From contig NZ_MUXU01000024.1 of the NCBI RefSeq assembly GCF_002014985.1, positions 1 to 22,560 of the forward strand: a stretch of 22,560 bases of DNA, written 5' to 3'. The position numbers and the translations under genes are program-made. Below, one piece after another: positions 1-8,352 of this stretch. The first letter of the stretch is position 1, and every line of letters begins with the position of its first letter. The stretch is from Moraxella caviae (GTDB lineage: Bacteria > Pseudomonadota > Gammaproteobacteria > Pseudomonadales > Moraxellaceae). A model generated the notes under the pieces. The model ran no database searches, was not told the DNA's origin, and saw nothing but the letters and a program-made list of their open reading frames with translations.

Positions 1-546
1 CCTGATTTTGAAAATAGCCGCCACGTCTTCTTTGTTTTCAAGACCTGAGTTCACACCAATCAAAATCGGCGTACCCACCGCACCATAAGATACTGGCGTG
101 GATTGAATGATAAGAATCGCCATCACACACGCCATGGCAGGAAAGCCCAACGCCAGCAGCAAAGGCGCACCCACAGCAGATGGCGTACCCCAGCCTGTCG
201 AGCCTTCAATCAGCGAGCCAAACAGCCACGCCACGATAATCATCTGCACACGGCGGTCTGGCGAAATGCCCATAAAACCTTGGCGAACAGCGACAATCGC
301 ACCGCTTTCTTTTAAGGTGTTAAGCAGTAAAATCGCCGCAAATACGATGAATAAAACGTTCACAGCGGTCAAAACGCCATGTACAGTCGCCGCAGCAACT
401 TGTGAACCAGACGTTTGCCACACGAACAATGACAACAGTGTAGTTGCCACATACGCTACAGGCATGGCAACTTTTGCAGGCAGGCGCATCAGCACCAGCA
501 AGACAAAAACAATCAAAATCGGCAATAATGCCAAAAAGGTAAGCAT
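1..546 (-). CDS. lldP: L-lactate permease, N-terminal part (gene runs off the window)
   Basis: Reading the minus strand from ATG at 546 gives 182 open codons up to the window edge, so only the N-terminal third of a protein that is usually about 550 residues is present. The product is highly hydrophobic, with successive membrane segments starting at residue 3. It contains the signature [16 protein letters not shown] around residues 110-125 that marks the LctP/LldP lactate permease family. These inner-membrane proteins import L-lactate (also D-lactate and glycolate) with protons, and lactate is a main carbon source for Moraxella and Neisseria. A strong AAGGAG lies 5-10 bases before the ATG and fixes the start. 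Lactate dehydrogenase genes may lie beyond the window. Family assignment is firm; substrate is by family. Confidence 0.93.
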   Translation of the reverse strand, partial: MLTFLALLPILIVFVLLVLMRLPAKVAMPVAYVATTLLSLFVWQTSGSQVAAATVHGVLTAVNVLFIVFAAILLLNTLKESGAIVAVRQGFMGISPDRRVQMIIVAWLFGSLIEGSTGWGTPSAVGAPLLLALGFPAMACVMAILIIQSTPVSYGAVGTPILIGVNSGLENKEDVAAIFKIR

Positions 547-933
547 AAACACTCCTTGTATGCCAAAACGGCAACAAAGTCATTAAAATTACAAATTACA
601 CCATGGTAAATTGATACAGGCTTGGCGCGAAATGATGGCAGAATCCCTGCGTGCGCCAAGTTAAAAAGAACACAATGACTGCGCAAAGTGCGCAAATTTG
701 TACAAGCTGATTATACAATTTATCAAAGTCGCAATATTTTACTTGATTGTGTAAAAAAAGTGAATAATTTTTAAAAATGCAATCATTAAAAATAAAATAT
801 AATCGTCAGATTTGACGGACGCGCGCGGATTTTGTAGGGTTTGGTTTTTTTAAAAGGGTGATGTGAAGGTTTAAAAAGGTTGGTTTTGTGGCTTTGATTT
901 GCAAAGTTGGTCTTAAAAAATGATTTTAAAAGT
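547..933. other. Intergenic region: lactate permease leader and promoter region
   Basis: No gene is seen in this stretch. On the minus strand a TATAAT box (715-710) lies about 165 bases ahead of the permease start. No good -35 is present, so the promoter call is weak. Between the box and the gene, 680-694 reads TGCGCA-AAG-TGCGCA, two copies of a self-complementary hexamer, in a place where a regulator could bind early-transcribed DNA. The remainder (about 720-933) is A+T-rich with runs of T and G on the plus strand, and nothing else was recognised in it. Confidence 0.4.
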
Positions 934-1389
934 TTAATTTTGCGCCAAAATATCCATCACGCCAAAAGGATAGCACAGCAAGGCGTTTGCGGTGAGTAGC
1001 ACAGGAATACTGCGCCCAAGCGTATCAATCATCAGTTCGGCAAGCTCTGGCGTGTGTATTTCAGCGATGTCTAGGCTGTGTACGCTTGGCAAGGTGCGCA
1101 CGGCTTTGGCTTGGGCGAGCGTGCTGTGGGCGATTTCACACAGATGACAGCCGTCCGTGCCGAGTAAAAACCATGCGTCTTGGGTGGTGTTTTTTGAAAA
1201 GTCGGATTGATTGCAATCAACTCCAAAATCACCGCTAAAATCCATGCCAAAAACGCTCAGCAATTCTTGGCGAAATTGTGCAAACTGCGCCTGCGTAAGG
1301 CGATTGGCAGCAAAGCGCTCATGCGCCAACTCTTGCAAGGTCTTGACGGTCAAAGGCGATAAGCAATGCGGTGATGGGTGTGTGGTCAT
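934..1389 (-). CDS. Glutaredoxin-like (DUF836-type) thiol protein
   Basis: This 151-residue cytoplasmic protein has a thioredoxin-fold half starting near residue 73. It contains LLGTDGCHLCE with a CxxC pair (C81, C84), and later SIPVLL with the cis-proline (P129) expected of glutaredoxin/thioredoxin folds. This matches the small glutaredoxin-like family (DUF836) common in gammaproteobacteria, which has no defined substrate. The first 70 residues form an extra, mostly helical N-terminal section that the core family lacks. No strong ribosome site precedes the ATG at 1389, so a later start is possible, but the reading frame is continuous and the promoter spacing fits. It is transcribed away from mtgA. 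Function beyond thiol-disulfide exchange cannot be read from the sequence. Confidence 0.8.
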   Translation of the reverse strand: MTTHPSPHCLSPLTVKTLQELAHERFAANRLTQAQFAQFRQELLSVFGMDFSGDFGVDCNQSDFSKNTTQDAWFLLGTDGCHLCEIAHSTLAQAKAVRTLPSVHSLDIAEIHTPELAELMIDTLGRSIPVLLTANALLCYPFGVMDILAQN

Positions 1390-1432
1390 GTGGCAGGCTG
1401 ATAATTCAAATCCAAGCGAAAACTTGGGAAAA

Positions 1433-1461
1433 TTTATAAAAATATTGCAAAAACTTGCTAA
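1433..1461 (-). promoter_or_regulatory. Predicted sigma-70 promoter of the glutaredoxin-like gene
   Basis: On the minus strand TTAGCA (1461-1456, 4 of 6 to consensus) and TATAAA (1438-1433, 5 of 6) are separated by exactly 17 bases. The predicted transcript would begin about 40 bases before the ATG at 1389. This is an unaided reading, not measured. Confidence 0.5.
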
Positions 1462-1488
1462 AAATGCCTAAAACAAAGCGTGCGGCTG

Positions 1489-1497
1489 TGCTATTAT
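1489..1497 (+). promoter_or_regulatory. Possible extended -10 promoter of mtgA
   Basis: TGC-TATTAT at 1489-1497 has the TGn extension that can replace a good -35, and no -35 is visible 17 bases upstream. It would leave a leader of about 140 bases before the GTG start of mtgA. The box lies in the divergent space between the glutaredoxin-like gene and mtgA. Confidence 0.35.
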
Positions 1498-1644
1498 AAA
1501 CGATGTGCGTTAAATTTAATAACGGTCTTTTTAAATTGTGTGATGTATCATTGCACTGGTAAGTTGCTTTGGGCGTTTTTGATGGTTATTGACGTAAAAA
1601 TTTATCGTGATGATTTAAAGATGTTGTCATAAAGGTGTGTTATT

Positions 1645-2340
1645 GTGTTCAAAAAGCTGTTTAAATGGGTGATATTGCCGCTGCTGGTGCTGTTTTTGGG
1701 CTTTCATTTGCTCGTGGCGGCGCTGCTTGGCGTGTGGAAATTCATGCCTGTTACCAATTCTATGTTCATGCTGGCGCACCGCTTGGACGGCGGCACGGTA
1801 ACACAAACGTGGGTGGATTATGACGACATCGCCAAATCCGCCAAACAAGCCGCCATCGCCAGTGAAGACGCAACTTTCACCAATCATCACGGCTTTGATT
1901 TTGACAGCATAGAAGCCGCCATCAAGCGCAACGAGAAAGCAGGCGACATCACCGCTGGTGGCTCAACCATCACCCAGCAGCTTGCCAAAAATCTGTTTTT
2001 GACATCGCACCGCTCTTATGTGCGAAAGGGCGAAGAAGCCATCATCACGCTGATGATTGAAGGCTTATGGGATAAGCAGCGTATTTTGGAAGTGTATTTA
2101 AACGTCGTGGAATTTGGCAACGGCATTTACGGCATTGAAGCGGCGGCGCAGCATTATTATGGCAAGCCAGCCAGCAAACTTAGCCGTGAGCAATCGGCAC
2201 TGCTCATCAGTATGCTGCCAAATCCTAAATATTATGAAAAAAACCGTGCCGCCAAACGTCTGCGTAACAAACAACGCATTATTTTAAGACGTATGAATAG
2301 CGCTGCTTTGCCTGCGCCATCGGCAAAGAGTGATCAGTGA
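1645..2340 (+). CDS. mtgA: Monofunctional biosynthetic peptidoglycan transglycosylase
   Basis: The 231-residue protein polymerises lipid II into glycan strands at the outer face of the inner membrane (glycosyltransferase family 51). One membrane anchor spans about residues 8-30. The GT51 motifs follow in order: ASEDATFTNHHGFD (72-85, catalytic Glu74), GGSTITQQLAKNLF (105-118), RKGEEA (127-132) and ILEVYLN (147-153). There is no transpeptidase domain, as expected for MtgA, and the length is normal for the family. The start is GTG at 1645, preceded by AAAGG at 1631-1635; no in-frame ATG lies near. It is followed by ppk1 after 163 bases with no clear terminator, so read-through is possible. The family call is secure. 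Confidence 0.95.
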   Translation: MFKKLFKWVILPLLVLFLGFHLLVAALLGVWKFMPVTNSMFMLAHRLDGGTVTQTWVDYDDIAKSAKQAAIASEDATFTNHHGFDFDSIEAAIKRNEKAGDITAGGSTITQQLAKNLFLTSHRSYVRKGEEAIITLMIEGLWDKQRILEVYLNVVEFGNGIYGIEAAAQHYYGKPASKLSREQSALLISMLPNPKYYEKNRAAKRLRNKQRIILRRMNSAALPAPSAKSDQ

Positions 2341-2503
2341 ATTTAAAGGCGAGTTAAGTTTAAAGGTGAGCGAGTTTTCAAGATGGATAAATGCGCAAAT
2401 CGCTTGCCAAAACGCTTTATCAAAATACTTATTAGGGATAAGTTTTAAAAGCATTTAGACAGCCGTAATCAATCAAGCATAATCAACCAAAAAGAGAGTA
2501 GTC

Positions 2504-4795
2504 ATGACACAAGCCAGTAAAAAATCAGCACCACAAAGCAAGCCACAAACCACAAAAACCCCAGCTGTCAATGCAGCCGCAAACGCAGCGAGCGAAGCGC
2601 AAAACGCCATCACTGCGCCAAGTCTTGACAATCAAGCGGTGGAAAGCGTGCTTGGGCAAGTGCCAGCACCGACAGGACTGACCGAGATTGAGCCGATTTT
2701 TGATGCTGTGGGCAATTTTACGCCAAACTGCTTTATCAACCGTGATTTGTCTACACTGCGTTTTCAGCTTCGAGTGCTGGCGCAGGCGACCAACCCACGC
2801 CACCCTTTGCTTGAGCGTATGTTTTTCTTGACGATTTTTTCGTCAAACATGGACGAGTTTTTTGAAATTCGTGTGGCAGGCTTATTACAAAAAATGAAAA
2901 ATGGCGACAAATCAAGCAGTCTTGATGGGCGCAAGCCGTCCGAGCTGCTTGCCGAAATCAGCCAAGTGGCGCACCGCGCGGTGGAAGAGCAGTACCGCAT
3001 TTTAAATGAAGACATCTTGCCAGAGCTTGCCAAGCATGACATTCGCTACCTAAAACGCCACGAGCTGACCCCAGCCCAAAAAGCGTGGATGCGTGAGTAC
3101 TTTTTTAATCAAGTCATGCCAGTTTTGACGCCGATCAGCATTGACCCTGCGCACCCATTCCCACGCCTTGTCAATAAATCGCTTAATTTCATTGTTAGCC
3201 TAGAAGGCAAAGACGCTTTTGGGCGTGATATTAACCGTGCCATCGTGCCTGCGCCGCGTTCATTACCGCGCGTGATTCGCTTGCCTGATGAGCTGACAGG
3301 CGGTAAAGAACACCACGTCATGCTCTCTGCGGTGATTCATGAGCACGTTGATGAGCTGTTTTTGGGCATGAAGGTAACAGGCTGCCATCAATTTCGCTTG
3401 ACGAGAAATGCCGACCTTGCGCTGGCGGACGACGTGGATGACATCGCCAAGGCGCTAGAAGGTGAGCTGGACAACCGCCGCTTTGGGCATAAGGTGCGTT
3501 TGGAAGTTACCACTAATTGCCCAAAAGAGACCTACGAATTTTTGCTTGAAGAATTTGAGCTGGACGAATCGCAGCTGTACCGCGTCAATGGGCCTGTGAA
3601 TTTGACGCGTATGCTGACGAATTTTGCACGTCCTGAGCTCAAATTCACGCCTTTTACGCACGCCATTCCTAAGGCGTTTCGTGGCATGGAAAATGTGCGC
3701 ACCGCCAAAGATGGTGCGTCCATGTTTGATGTGCTGACCCAAAAAGACGTGCTGGTGCATCACCCATTTCACGCCTTTACGCCTGTGGTGAATTTGCTGT
3801 GGCAAGCGGCAAACGACCCAGATGTGCTGGCGATTAAGCAGACCATTTACCGTTCTGGCACAAATTCAGAAATCGTGCAGGCATTGGCGGCAGCGGCTCG
3901 TAACGGCAAGGAAGTTACGGCAGTGATTGAGCTGCGCGCACGCTTTGATGAAGCGAGTAACATTGAAGTGGCGAATATGCTCCAAGAAGCAGGCGCGGTG
4001 GTGGTGTATGGCGTGGTGGGCTACAAAACGCACGCTAAGCTCATGCTGATTGTGCGCCGTGAAGCCGATAAAATCCGCCGCTATGCACACCTTGGCACAG
4101 GCAACTACCACGCAGGCAATGCCAAAGCCTACACCGACTATGGGCTATTCACTGCCAACGAAGAGATTTGTGAAGATGTGCATGGCGTATTCCAGCAGCT
4201 GACGGGTATGGGCAGACCAATGCCATCGCATAAGATTTTGCACGCGCCATTCACGCTGCATGATGGGCTGATGCAGATGATTGATGATGAAATCGCCCAC
4301 GTCAAAAACGGCAAAAAAGGGCGCATTATCCTAAAATGTAACGCCATCACCGAGCGTAAAATCATCAATAAACTGTACGAAGCCAGCCAAGCAGGCGTAA
4401 AAATTGATTTGATTATCCGCTCTATTTGCTGCTTGCGTCCGCAGGTGAAAGGCTTGTCAGAAAACATCAAGGTGCGTTCTATCGTTGGGCGATTCTTGGA
4501 GCATACGCGTGTGTATTATTTTGCCAATGACGTGGAAAATGGCGGCAAAGAACGCTTGTTCTGCAGTAGTGCTGATTTGATGGATCGCAATCTTTTACAC
4601 CGTGTGGAAGTGGCATTCCCAATTTTAGATAAAAAACTATTCAAGAAAATCTACGAAGACGGCTTGATTAACTACCTACAAGACAATATGCAGGCGTGGG
4701 AGCTTGATGGGCGTGGCGAGTGGAATCAGGTGCAAGCATCAGGCGAGATTTATAATGCGCAGGCGGTTTTGCTTGAGAAAATTTGCATGAATTGA
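2504..4795 (+). CDS. ppk1: Polyphosphate kinase 1
   Basis: The 763-residue enzyme reversibly transfers the ATP gamma-phosphate onto inorganic polyphosphate. The PPK1 order of N, head and two phospholipase-D-like C-terminal domains is intact. [10 protein letters not shown] carries the histidine (H510) equivalent to the autophosphorylated His435 of the E. coli enzyme. [11 protein letters not shown] (526-536) and [10 protein letters not shown] (664-673, H667, equivalent to His592) complete the active site. The first 65 residues or so are a low-complexity Ala/Gln/Lys extension before the conserved start at [12 protein letters not shown] (77-88), so the true start could be internal. GAGAG at 2493-2497 nevertheless suits the ATG at 2504. 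A strong terminator follows the stop. No exopolyphosphatase gene is adjacent in this window. Confidence 0.97.
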   Translation: MTQASKKSAPQSKPQTTKTPAVNAAANAASEAQNAITAPSLDNQAVESVLGQVPAPTGLTEIEPIFDAVGNFTPNCFINRDLSTLRFQLRVLAQATNPRHPLLERMFFLTIFSSNMDEFFEIRVAGLLQKMKNGDKSSSLDGRKPSELLAEISQVAHRAVEEQYRILNEDILPELAKHDIRYLKRHELTPAQKAWMREYFFNQVMPVLTPISIDPAHPFPRLVNKSLNFIVSLEGKDAFGRDINRAIVPAPRSLPRVIRLPDELTGGKEHHVMLSAVIHEHVDELFLGMKVTGCHQFRLTRNADLALADDVDDIAKALEGELDNRRFGHKVRLEVTTNCPKETYEFLLEEFELDESQLYRVNGPVNLTRMLTNFARPELKFTPFTHAIPKAFRGMENVRTAKDGASMFDVLTQKDVLVHHPFHAFTPVVNLLWQAANDPDVLAIKQTIYRSGTNSEIVQALAAAARNGKEVTAVIELRARFDEASNIEVANMLQEAGAVVVYGVVGYKTHAKLMLIVRREADKIRRYAHLGTGNYHAGNAKAYTDYGLFTANEEICEDVHGVFQQLTGMGRPMPSHKILHAPFTLHDGLMQMIDDEIAHVKNGKKGRIILKCNAITERKIINKLYEASQAGVKIDLIIRSICCLRPQVKGLSENIKVRSIVGRFLEHTRVYYFANDVENGGKERLFCSSADLMDRNLLHRVEVAFPILDKKLFKKIYEDGLINYLQDNMQAWELDGRGEWNQVQASGEIYNAQAVLLEKICMN

Positions 4796-4813
4796 TGGCT
4801 GCTCTTTTCGTGT

Positions 4814-4857
4814 CAAGCCTTGCCAAAGTTATGATGATTTTTGGCAAGGCTTGTTTT
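4814..4857 (+). terminator. Strong intrinsic terminator after ppk1
   Basis: Bases 4814-4827 and 4840-4853 form a perfect 14-bp stem (arm CAAGCCTTGCCAAA) with a 12-base loop. TTTT follows immediately, then GG and TTT. It begins 18 bases after the ppk1 stop. Confidence 0.9.
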
Positions 4858-4920
4858 GGTTTGTGGATTTAAAGGCTTGATTGAAAGATTTAATTTGACG
4901 ATGATTTTGGGTGAGTGATG

Positions 4921-5382
4921 ATGAATTGTCCTTGTGGTTTACAGCTGGCTTATGCTGAGTGTTGCCAGCCTTTGCATGATTTTTATAAATTTGCCGACAG
5001 CGCCGAGCATCTGATGCGCTCACGTTTTGCGGCATTTTATCTTAAAAATGTGGATTACATCATCAAAACCACCGCACCCGCTCAGCAAGATTTACTGGAT
5101 AAAAACGAGCTGCAGGCGTGGGCGGACGGCATGAGCTGGCAGAATTTGACGGTCAAATCGCACAATAAGGTCGGCAAACGCCATGCGCAAGTGCATTTTG
5201 TGGCGCAGTTTATCAGCCGAGACGGCAAAACAGGCGAGCATGATGAGCGTTCGGCATTTGTGTGCGTGGATAATCGCTGGTATTTTCTTGACCCAACTGT
5301 GCCTGTCAGCCTGACAAATAAGCAGCCTTGTCTGTGCGGCAGTGGTGAGAAGTTCAAAGCGTGCTGCGGTAAGTTTTTGTAG
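4921..5382 (+). CDS. YchJ-type SEC-C motif protein (UPF0225 family)
   Basis: The protein has 153 residues from the ATG at 4921. An in-frame GTG at 4915 and ATG at 4918 are alternatives, but GGTGA at 4910-4914 is best spaced for 4921. It carries a zinc-binding SEC-C cysteine cluster at each end: C3, C5, C14, C15, and CLCGSGEKFKACCG (C137, C139, C148, C149). The middle resembles the NTF2-like cystatin-fold core of YchJ proteins, with HLMRSRFAAFYLKNVDYI near residues 30-47. The family is widespread and its role is unknown; SEC-C motifs are otherwise known from the SecA C-terminus, where they bind zinc and SecB. It lies alone between the ppk1 terminator and the thiI promoter. Confidence 0.85.
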   Translation: MNCPCGLQLAYAECCQPLHDFYKFADSAEHLMRSRFAAFYLKNVDYIIKTTAPAQQDLLDKNELQAWADGMSWQNLTVKSHNKVGKRHAQVHFVAQFISRDGKTGEHDERSAFVCVDNRWYFLDPTVPVSLTNKQPCLCGSGEKFKACCGKFL

Positions 5383-5393
5383 CAGGATTTGGG

Positions 5394-5423
5394 CTGTCAT
5401 CTTAGGGTGAAAGGGTGTATAAT
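5394..5423 (+). promoter_or_regulatory. Predicted thiI promoter
   Basis: CTGTCA (5394-5399, 4 of 6) and a perfect TATAAT (5418-5423) are separated by 18 bases. They stand in the gap between the ychJ-like stop and thiI, giving a leader of about 75 bases. No THI-box-like riboswitch elements were seen in that leader. Confidence 0.5.
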
Positions 5424-5503
5424 GCGCACTTTTGCCGTTATAAAAGCACATCTTATAAAACCGTATTTACAGTCAGATTTGACATCACATCATAAGTAAC
5501 ACC

Positions 5504-6952
5504 ATGAAATTTATCGTAAAAGTTTTCCCAGAAATCATGATGAAAGGCGATTCAATTCGCAAACGCTTCATGAAAGTTTTGACCAATAATATCCGTGAAA
5601 TCCTGACACGCTGCGATGACACGGTGGCGGTGGTGCGCCATTGGGATTTTATTGAAGTGCGCAGCAAAGACGAAAGCAAGCGTGCCGAGCTTGTACAAAA
5701 AATGCAGTGCATTTCTGGCATTCACCATATTTTGCAGGTGGAAGAGTCGTCTTTTACGGACATGCACGACATTTATGAGCAGGTGCTGGCACGTTTTGGC
5801 GCGCGGATTGAAAATAAGACCTTTTGTGTGCGTGTCAAGCGCCGTGGTAAGCACACTTTTAGCTCTATGGATGTCATGCAATATGTGGGCGGCGGGCTAA
5901 ATCAAGCGGTGGCAAGCGCCAAGGTGAAACTTGTCAATCCTGACGTTACGGTGAAATTTGAAGTGGCGGACGATAAGCTGCTTTTTATCACCGAGCGTTT
6001 TGAAGGCTTGAGCGGCTATCCGATGAGCACTCAAGAAGACGTGCTGTCCTTGATTTCTGGCGGTTTTGACAGTGGTGTGGCGAGTTTTCAGTTTATTCGC
6101 CGCGGCAGTCGTGTGCATTATTTGTTCTTTAATCTAGGCGGTGCGGCGCACGAAATCGGCACAAAACAAATGGCGTATGAGCTGTGGAAAAAATACGCCA
6201 GTTCGCATAAAGTACGCTTTACCACGGTGGATTTTGCGCCTGTGGTGGCAGAGATTTTGGAAAAAATTGACGATGGGCAAATGGGCGTGGTATTAAAGCG
6301 CATGATGGTGCGTGCCGCCAGCCAAGTTGCCAAGCGTGGTGGTATTGAAGCGATTGTAACGGGTGAAGCTTTGGGGCAGGTGGCAAGTCAGACGCTAACC
6401 AATCTGCATTTGATTGACAAGGCGGCAGATGTGCTGGTGCTGCGTCCGCTGATTACCCACGATAAGCCAACCATCATCAGCATTGCCGAAGAGATTGGCA
6501 CGGCAGATATTGCCAAATCCATGCCAGAATTTTGTGGCGTGATTTCAAAATCACCGACCGCCAAGGCTGTAGAAGAAAAGCTGATTGCCACAGAGCAAAA
6601 TTTTGATTTTACGATTTTAGATGACGCAGTGGCAAATGCGGTAACGATTGACATTCGTAAAATTGCCGAACAAAACGCACCGACCCAAAGCGCTGAGCAG
6701 GTAAACAGCGTGGGCGCAAATGATGTGATTTTGGACATTCGTGCGCCTGACGAAGTGGACGATGAGCCTTTGGTGGTGACAGGCGCAAATGTAATCACCA
6801 TGCCGTTTTATCGTTTGGGCAGCTCATTTGCAAGCCTAGATCAATCCAAAACGTATCTATTGTATTGCAAAAAAGGCGTGATGAGTGGCCTACAAGCGAT
6901 GTATTTAAAAGATCAGGGCTTTGATAATGTGAAAGTTTATAAAAAGGCGTAA
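5504..6952 (+). CDS. thiI: tRNA 4-thiouridine synthase / ThiS sulfurtransferase
   Basis: The 482-residue cytoplasmic enzyme moves sulfur from IscS to uridine-8 of tRNA and, in organisms that use it so, to ThiS for thiamine synthesis. The length equals that of E. coli ThiI. Domains in order are an N-terminal ferredoxin-like plus THUMP region (about 1-170), a PP-loop adenylation domain with SGGFDS at 185-190 and [12 protein letters not shown] (C344, the disulfide partner), and a C-terminal rhodanese domain with [10 protein letters not shown] (C455, the persulfide-carrying residue). Having the rhodanese domain makes this the two-function, E. coli-like form. The start ATG at 5504 is supported by family alignment rather than by a strong ribosome site. 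It converges on the peroxiredoxin gene with a shared terminator. Confidence 0.97.
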   Translation: MKFIVKVFPEIMMKGDSIRKRFMKVLTNNIREILTRCDDTVAVVRHWDFIEVRSKDESKRAELVQKMQCISGIHHILQVEESSFTDMHDIYEQVLARFGARIENKTFCVRVKRRGKHTFSSMDVMQYVGGGLNQAVASAKVKLVNPDVTVKFEVADDKLLFITERFEGLSGYPMSTQEDVLSLISGGFDSGVASFQFIRRGSRVHYLFFNLGGAAHEIGTKQMAYELWKKYASSHKVRFTTVDFAPVVAEILEKIDDGQMGVVLKRMMVRAASQVAKRGGIEAIVTGEALGQVASQTLTNLHLIDKAADVLVLRPLITHDKPTIISIAEEIGTADIAKSMPEFCGVISKSPTAKAVEEKLIATEQNFDFTILDDAVANAVTIDIRKIAEQNAPTQSAEQVNSVGANDVILDIRAPDEVDDEPLVVTGANVITMPFYRLGSSFASLDQSKTYLLYCKKGVMSGLQAMYLKDQGFDNVKVYKKA

Positions 6953-6981
6953 ACAGTACAAAACGCAAATCATCACACGAT

Positions 6982-7018
6982 AAAAACGGCAAGAATTTTC
7001 CTGCCGTTTTTGTTTTTT
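6982..7018. terminator. Bidirectional terminator between thiI and the peroxiredoxin gene
   Basis: AAAAACGGCA (6982-6991) pairs with TGCCGTTTTT (7002-7011) around a 10-base loop. T-rich sequence follows on the plus strand, and the A-rich 5' arm gives T residues on the minus strand. It sits between two convergent genes. Confidence 0.85.
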
Positions 7019-7041
7019 CTTCATCTTTTGTCTGGCGTGAA

Positions 7042-7791
7042 TTACACGGCGCAGTTGTCGCTTGCCAGATAGGCTTGCAAATCGTCATTACCGCCGATGT
7101 GTTTGCCGCCGATGAAAATTTGCGGCGCGGTTTCACGGCCAGTGATGGCACGCACAGCAGTCATGCTGGCATCACGACCAAGCACGATTTCTTCGTATGT
7201 CAAACCACGCTCGTCCAGTGATTTTTTGGCGGCGGCGCAGTGTGAGCAGCCCGGCTTGGTGATGATGGCAACGGAAGGCTTGTCCGTCCAGTTTGGATCT
7301 AGGTATTTAATCATGGTGTCCGCGTCTGACACTTCAAACGGGTCGCCGTCTTTTTCTGGCTCGTCAAAGATTTTGGTGATAACGCCATCTTCCACCAGCA
7401 TAGAATAGCGCCATGAGCGTTTGCCAAAGCCAAGATTTTCTTTACCGACCAAGCGTCCCATGCCTTCGGTAAACTCGCCATTGCCGTCTGGCAGTACGGT
7501 GATGTTGGCGCATTCTTGGTCAGCTGCCCATGCGTTCATCACAAAGGTGTCGTTTACCGATACGCAGATGATGTCGTCCACGCCAAGTTTTTTGAACTCG
7601 CAAGCCAGCTCGTTGTAGCGTGGCAGGTGCGTTGATGAGCAAGTTGGTGTGAATGCACCCGGCAAGCTAAATAGCACCACTTTTTTGCCATTAAACAGCT
7701 CATCAGTGGTTACGTTCACCCACGCATCGCCTTGGCGTGTTGGGAAAGTAACGCTTGGGACTTTTTGTCCAACCATGTCTTTAAAAGCCAT
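7042..7791 (-). CDS. Hybrid peroxiredoxin-glutaredoxin (Prx5-Grx fusion)
   Basis: The 249-residue protein reduces peroxides using glutathione through its own glutaredoxin domain. Residues 1-165 are a Prx5-type peroxiredoxin with PGAFTPTCSSTHLP, whose C51 is the peroxidatic cysteine. Residues 172-249 are a glutaredoxin with KPGCSHC (C182, C185), TAPQIFIGG (cis-Pro223) and GGNDDL. This two-domain arrangement is known from Haemophilus influenzae, Neisseria and other host-associated bacteria. AAGGAG at 7802-7797 fixes the ATG at 7791. A TATAAT box lies about 140 bases upstream. No complete OxyR-type ATAG/CTAT tetrad was recognised in the leader. Confidence 0.95.
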   Translation of the reverse strand: MAFKDMVGQKVPSVTFPTRQGDAWVNVTTDELFNGKKVVLFSLPGAFTPTCSSTHLPRYNELACEFKKLGVDDIICVSVNDTFVMNAWAADQECANITVLPDGNGEFTEGMGRLVGKENLGFGKRSWRYSMLVEDGVITKIFDEPEKDGDPFEVSDADTMIKYLDPNWTDKPSVAIITKPGCSHCAAAKKSLDERGLTYEEIVLGRDASMTAVRAITGRETAPQIFIGGKHIGGNDDLQAYLASDNCAV

Positions 7792-7932
7792 AAAAACTCC
7801 TTGAAATGATTAAAGGGCGGTGAATGCAGCAACTCACAGTCTCTCAATTTGGCGTATGCACCGTAAAGCGTGCGCAAGCGGTCGCCTTGGGCGTCTGATG
7901 GACTGTACGATATTGCCACAACTGCCTTTTTC

Positions 7933-7938
7933 ATTATA
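7933..7938 (-). promoter_or_regulatory. Probable -10 box of the peroxiredoxin gene
   Basis: A perfect TATAAT reads on the minus strand at 7938-7933 and gives a leader of about 135 bases. No convincing -35 is spaced correctly: TTGCCA (7952-7947) is only 8 bases away, and TACAAC at 7962-7957 is poor. An activator may therefore be needed, or the call is wrong. Confidence 0.4.
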
Positions 7939-8063
7939 GCGCATTTTTGGCAAAAGGTTGTATAAAATTTGGGCGGATTTGATGGGAGGGGTACGGCTTG
8001 GAATGGATTGTGGGTTGGTTTGGGTGGTGAGTTGGTAGTTTTGCGGGTTGGGTTGAGCGGTTC

Positions 8064-8306
8064 GTAAGTTGGGTTGGCGAAGCGTAACCCAACTTTATTT
8101 TAGGGCGAGTTCTTAAATTGGTTGGGTTTTCACTTCGTTTAACCCAACTTACCTATCGTCATTTAATCAAGGTTTGTAGCTTAATTGGTTGGTAGCTTAA
8201 TTGGTTGGTAAGTTTGTAAGTTGGGTTAGCGTCAGCGTAACCCAACATTTTTCGGTTGAATGCCATTCCAAATGTTGGGTTTTCGTTTCACTTAATCCAA
8301 CTTACA
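8064..8306. repeat. Palindromic repeat cluster A (four GTTGGGTT hairpins)
   Basis: Four imperfect palindromes have arms GTTGGGTT and AACCCAAC around a variable G+C-containing centre. The inner arms are 8069-8076 with 8087-8094, 8121-8128 with 8141-8148, 8220-8227 with 8239-8246, and the decayed 8274-8281 with 8294-8301. Outer flanks usually read GTAA on one side or TTAC on the other. Copies of the same family lie at 13194-13277 and 14225-14380. They carry no gene and are only found between genes here. Confidence 0.85.
8176..8207. repeat. Perfect 16-bp tandem duplication
   Basis: GTAGCTTAATTGGTTG occurs at 8176-8191 and again, unchanged, at 8192-8207. It lies between the second and third palindromes of cluster A. 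Two identical copies suggest a recent slippage or recombination event. Confidence 0.9.
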
Positions 8307-8352
8307 AATCATTCCCAAGCCCAATCTACGAACCAAACTTGTTAAAATCGCA

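Larger units (their letters stand above)
7792..8352. other. Intergenic region between the peroxiredoxin gene and xthA
   Basis: No credible gene is present. 7792-7940 is the leader and -10 box of the peroxiredoxin gene. 7940-8060 is G+T-rich on the plus strand with nothing recognised. 8064-8306 is occupied by four palindromic repeats and one tandem duplication (listed separately). The last 45 bases lead into the xthA stop, and no classical terminator for xthA was found other than the repeat hairpins. Confidence 0.6.

Noticed and set aside
107..586. Plus-strand open frame of 159 codons at the left edge.
   Set aside because: It is antisense to the lactate permease gene, whose product has clear family motifs.
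7042..7791. Peroxiredoxin-glutaredoxin fusion considered as a novel arrangement.
   Set aside because: The fusion is well known in Haemophilus, Neisseria and related bacteria.
7716..7934. Minus-strand open frame of 72 codons overlapping the peroxiredoxin gene start.
   Set aside because: Its ATG lies inside the TATAAT box of the predicted promoter, so it would not be transcribed from it, and its product has no recognisable features.
8064..8306. Repeat cluster considered as a CRISPR array.
   Set aside because: The units are palindromes of unequal length and spacing with diverged copies, no uniform spacers and no cas genes.
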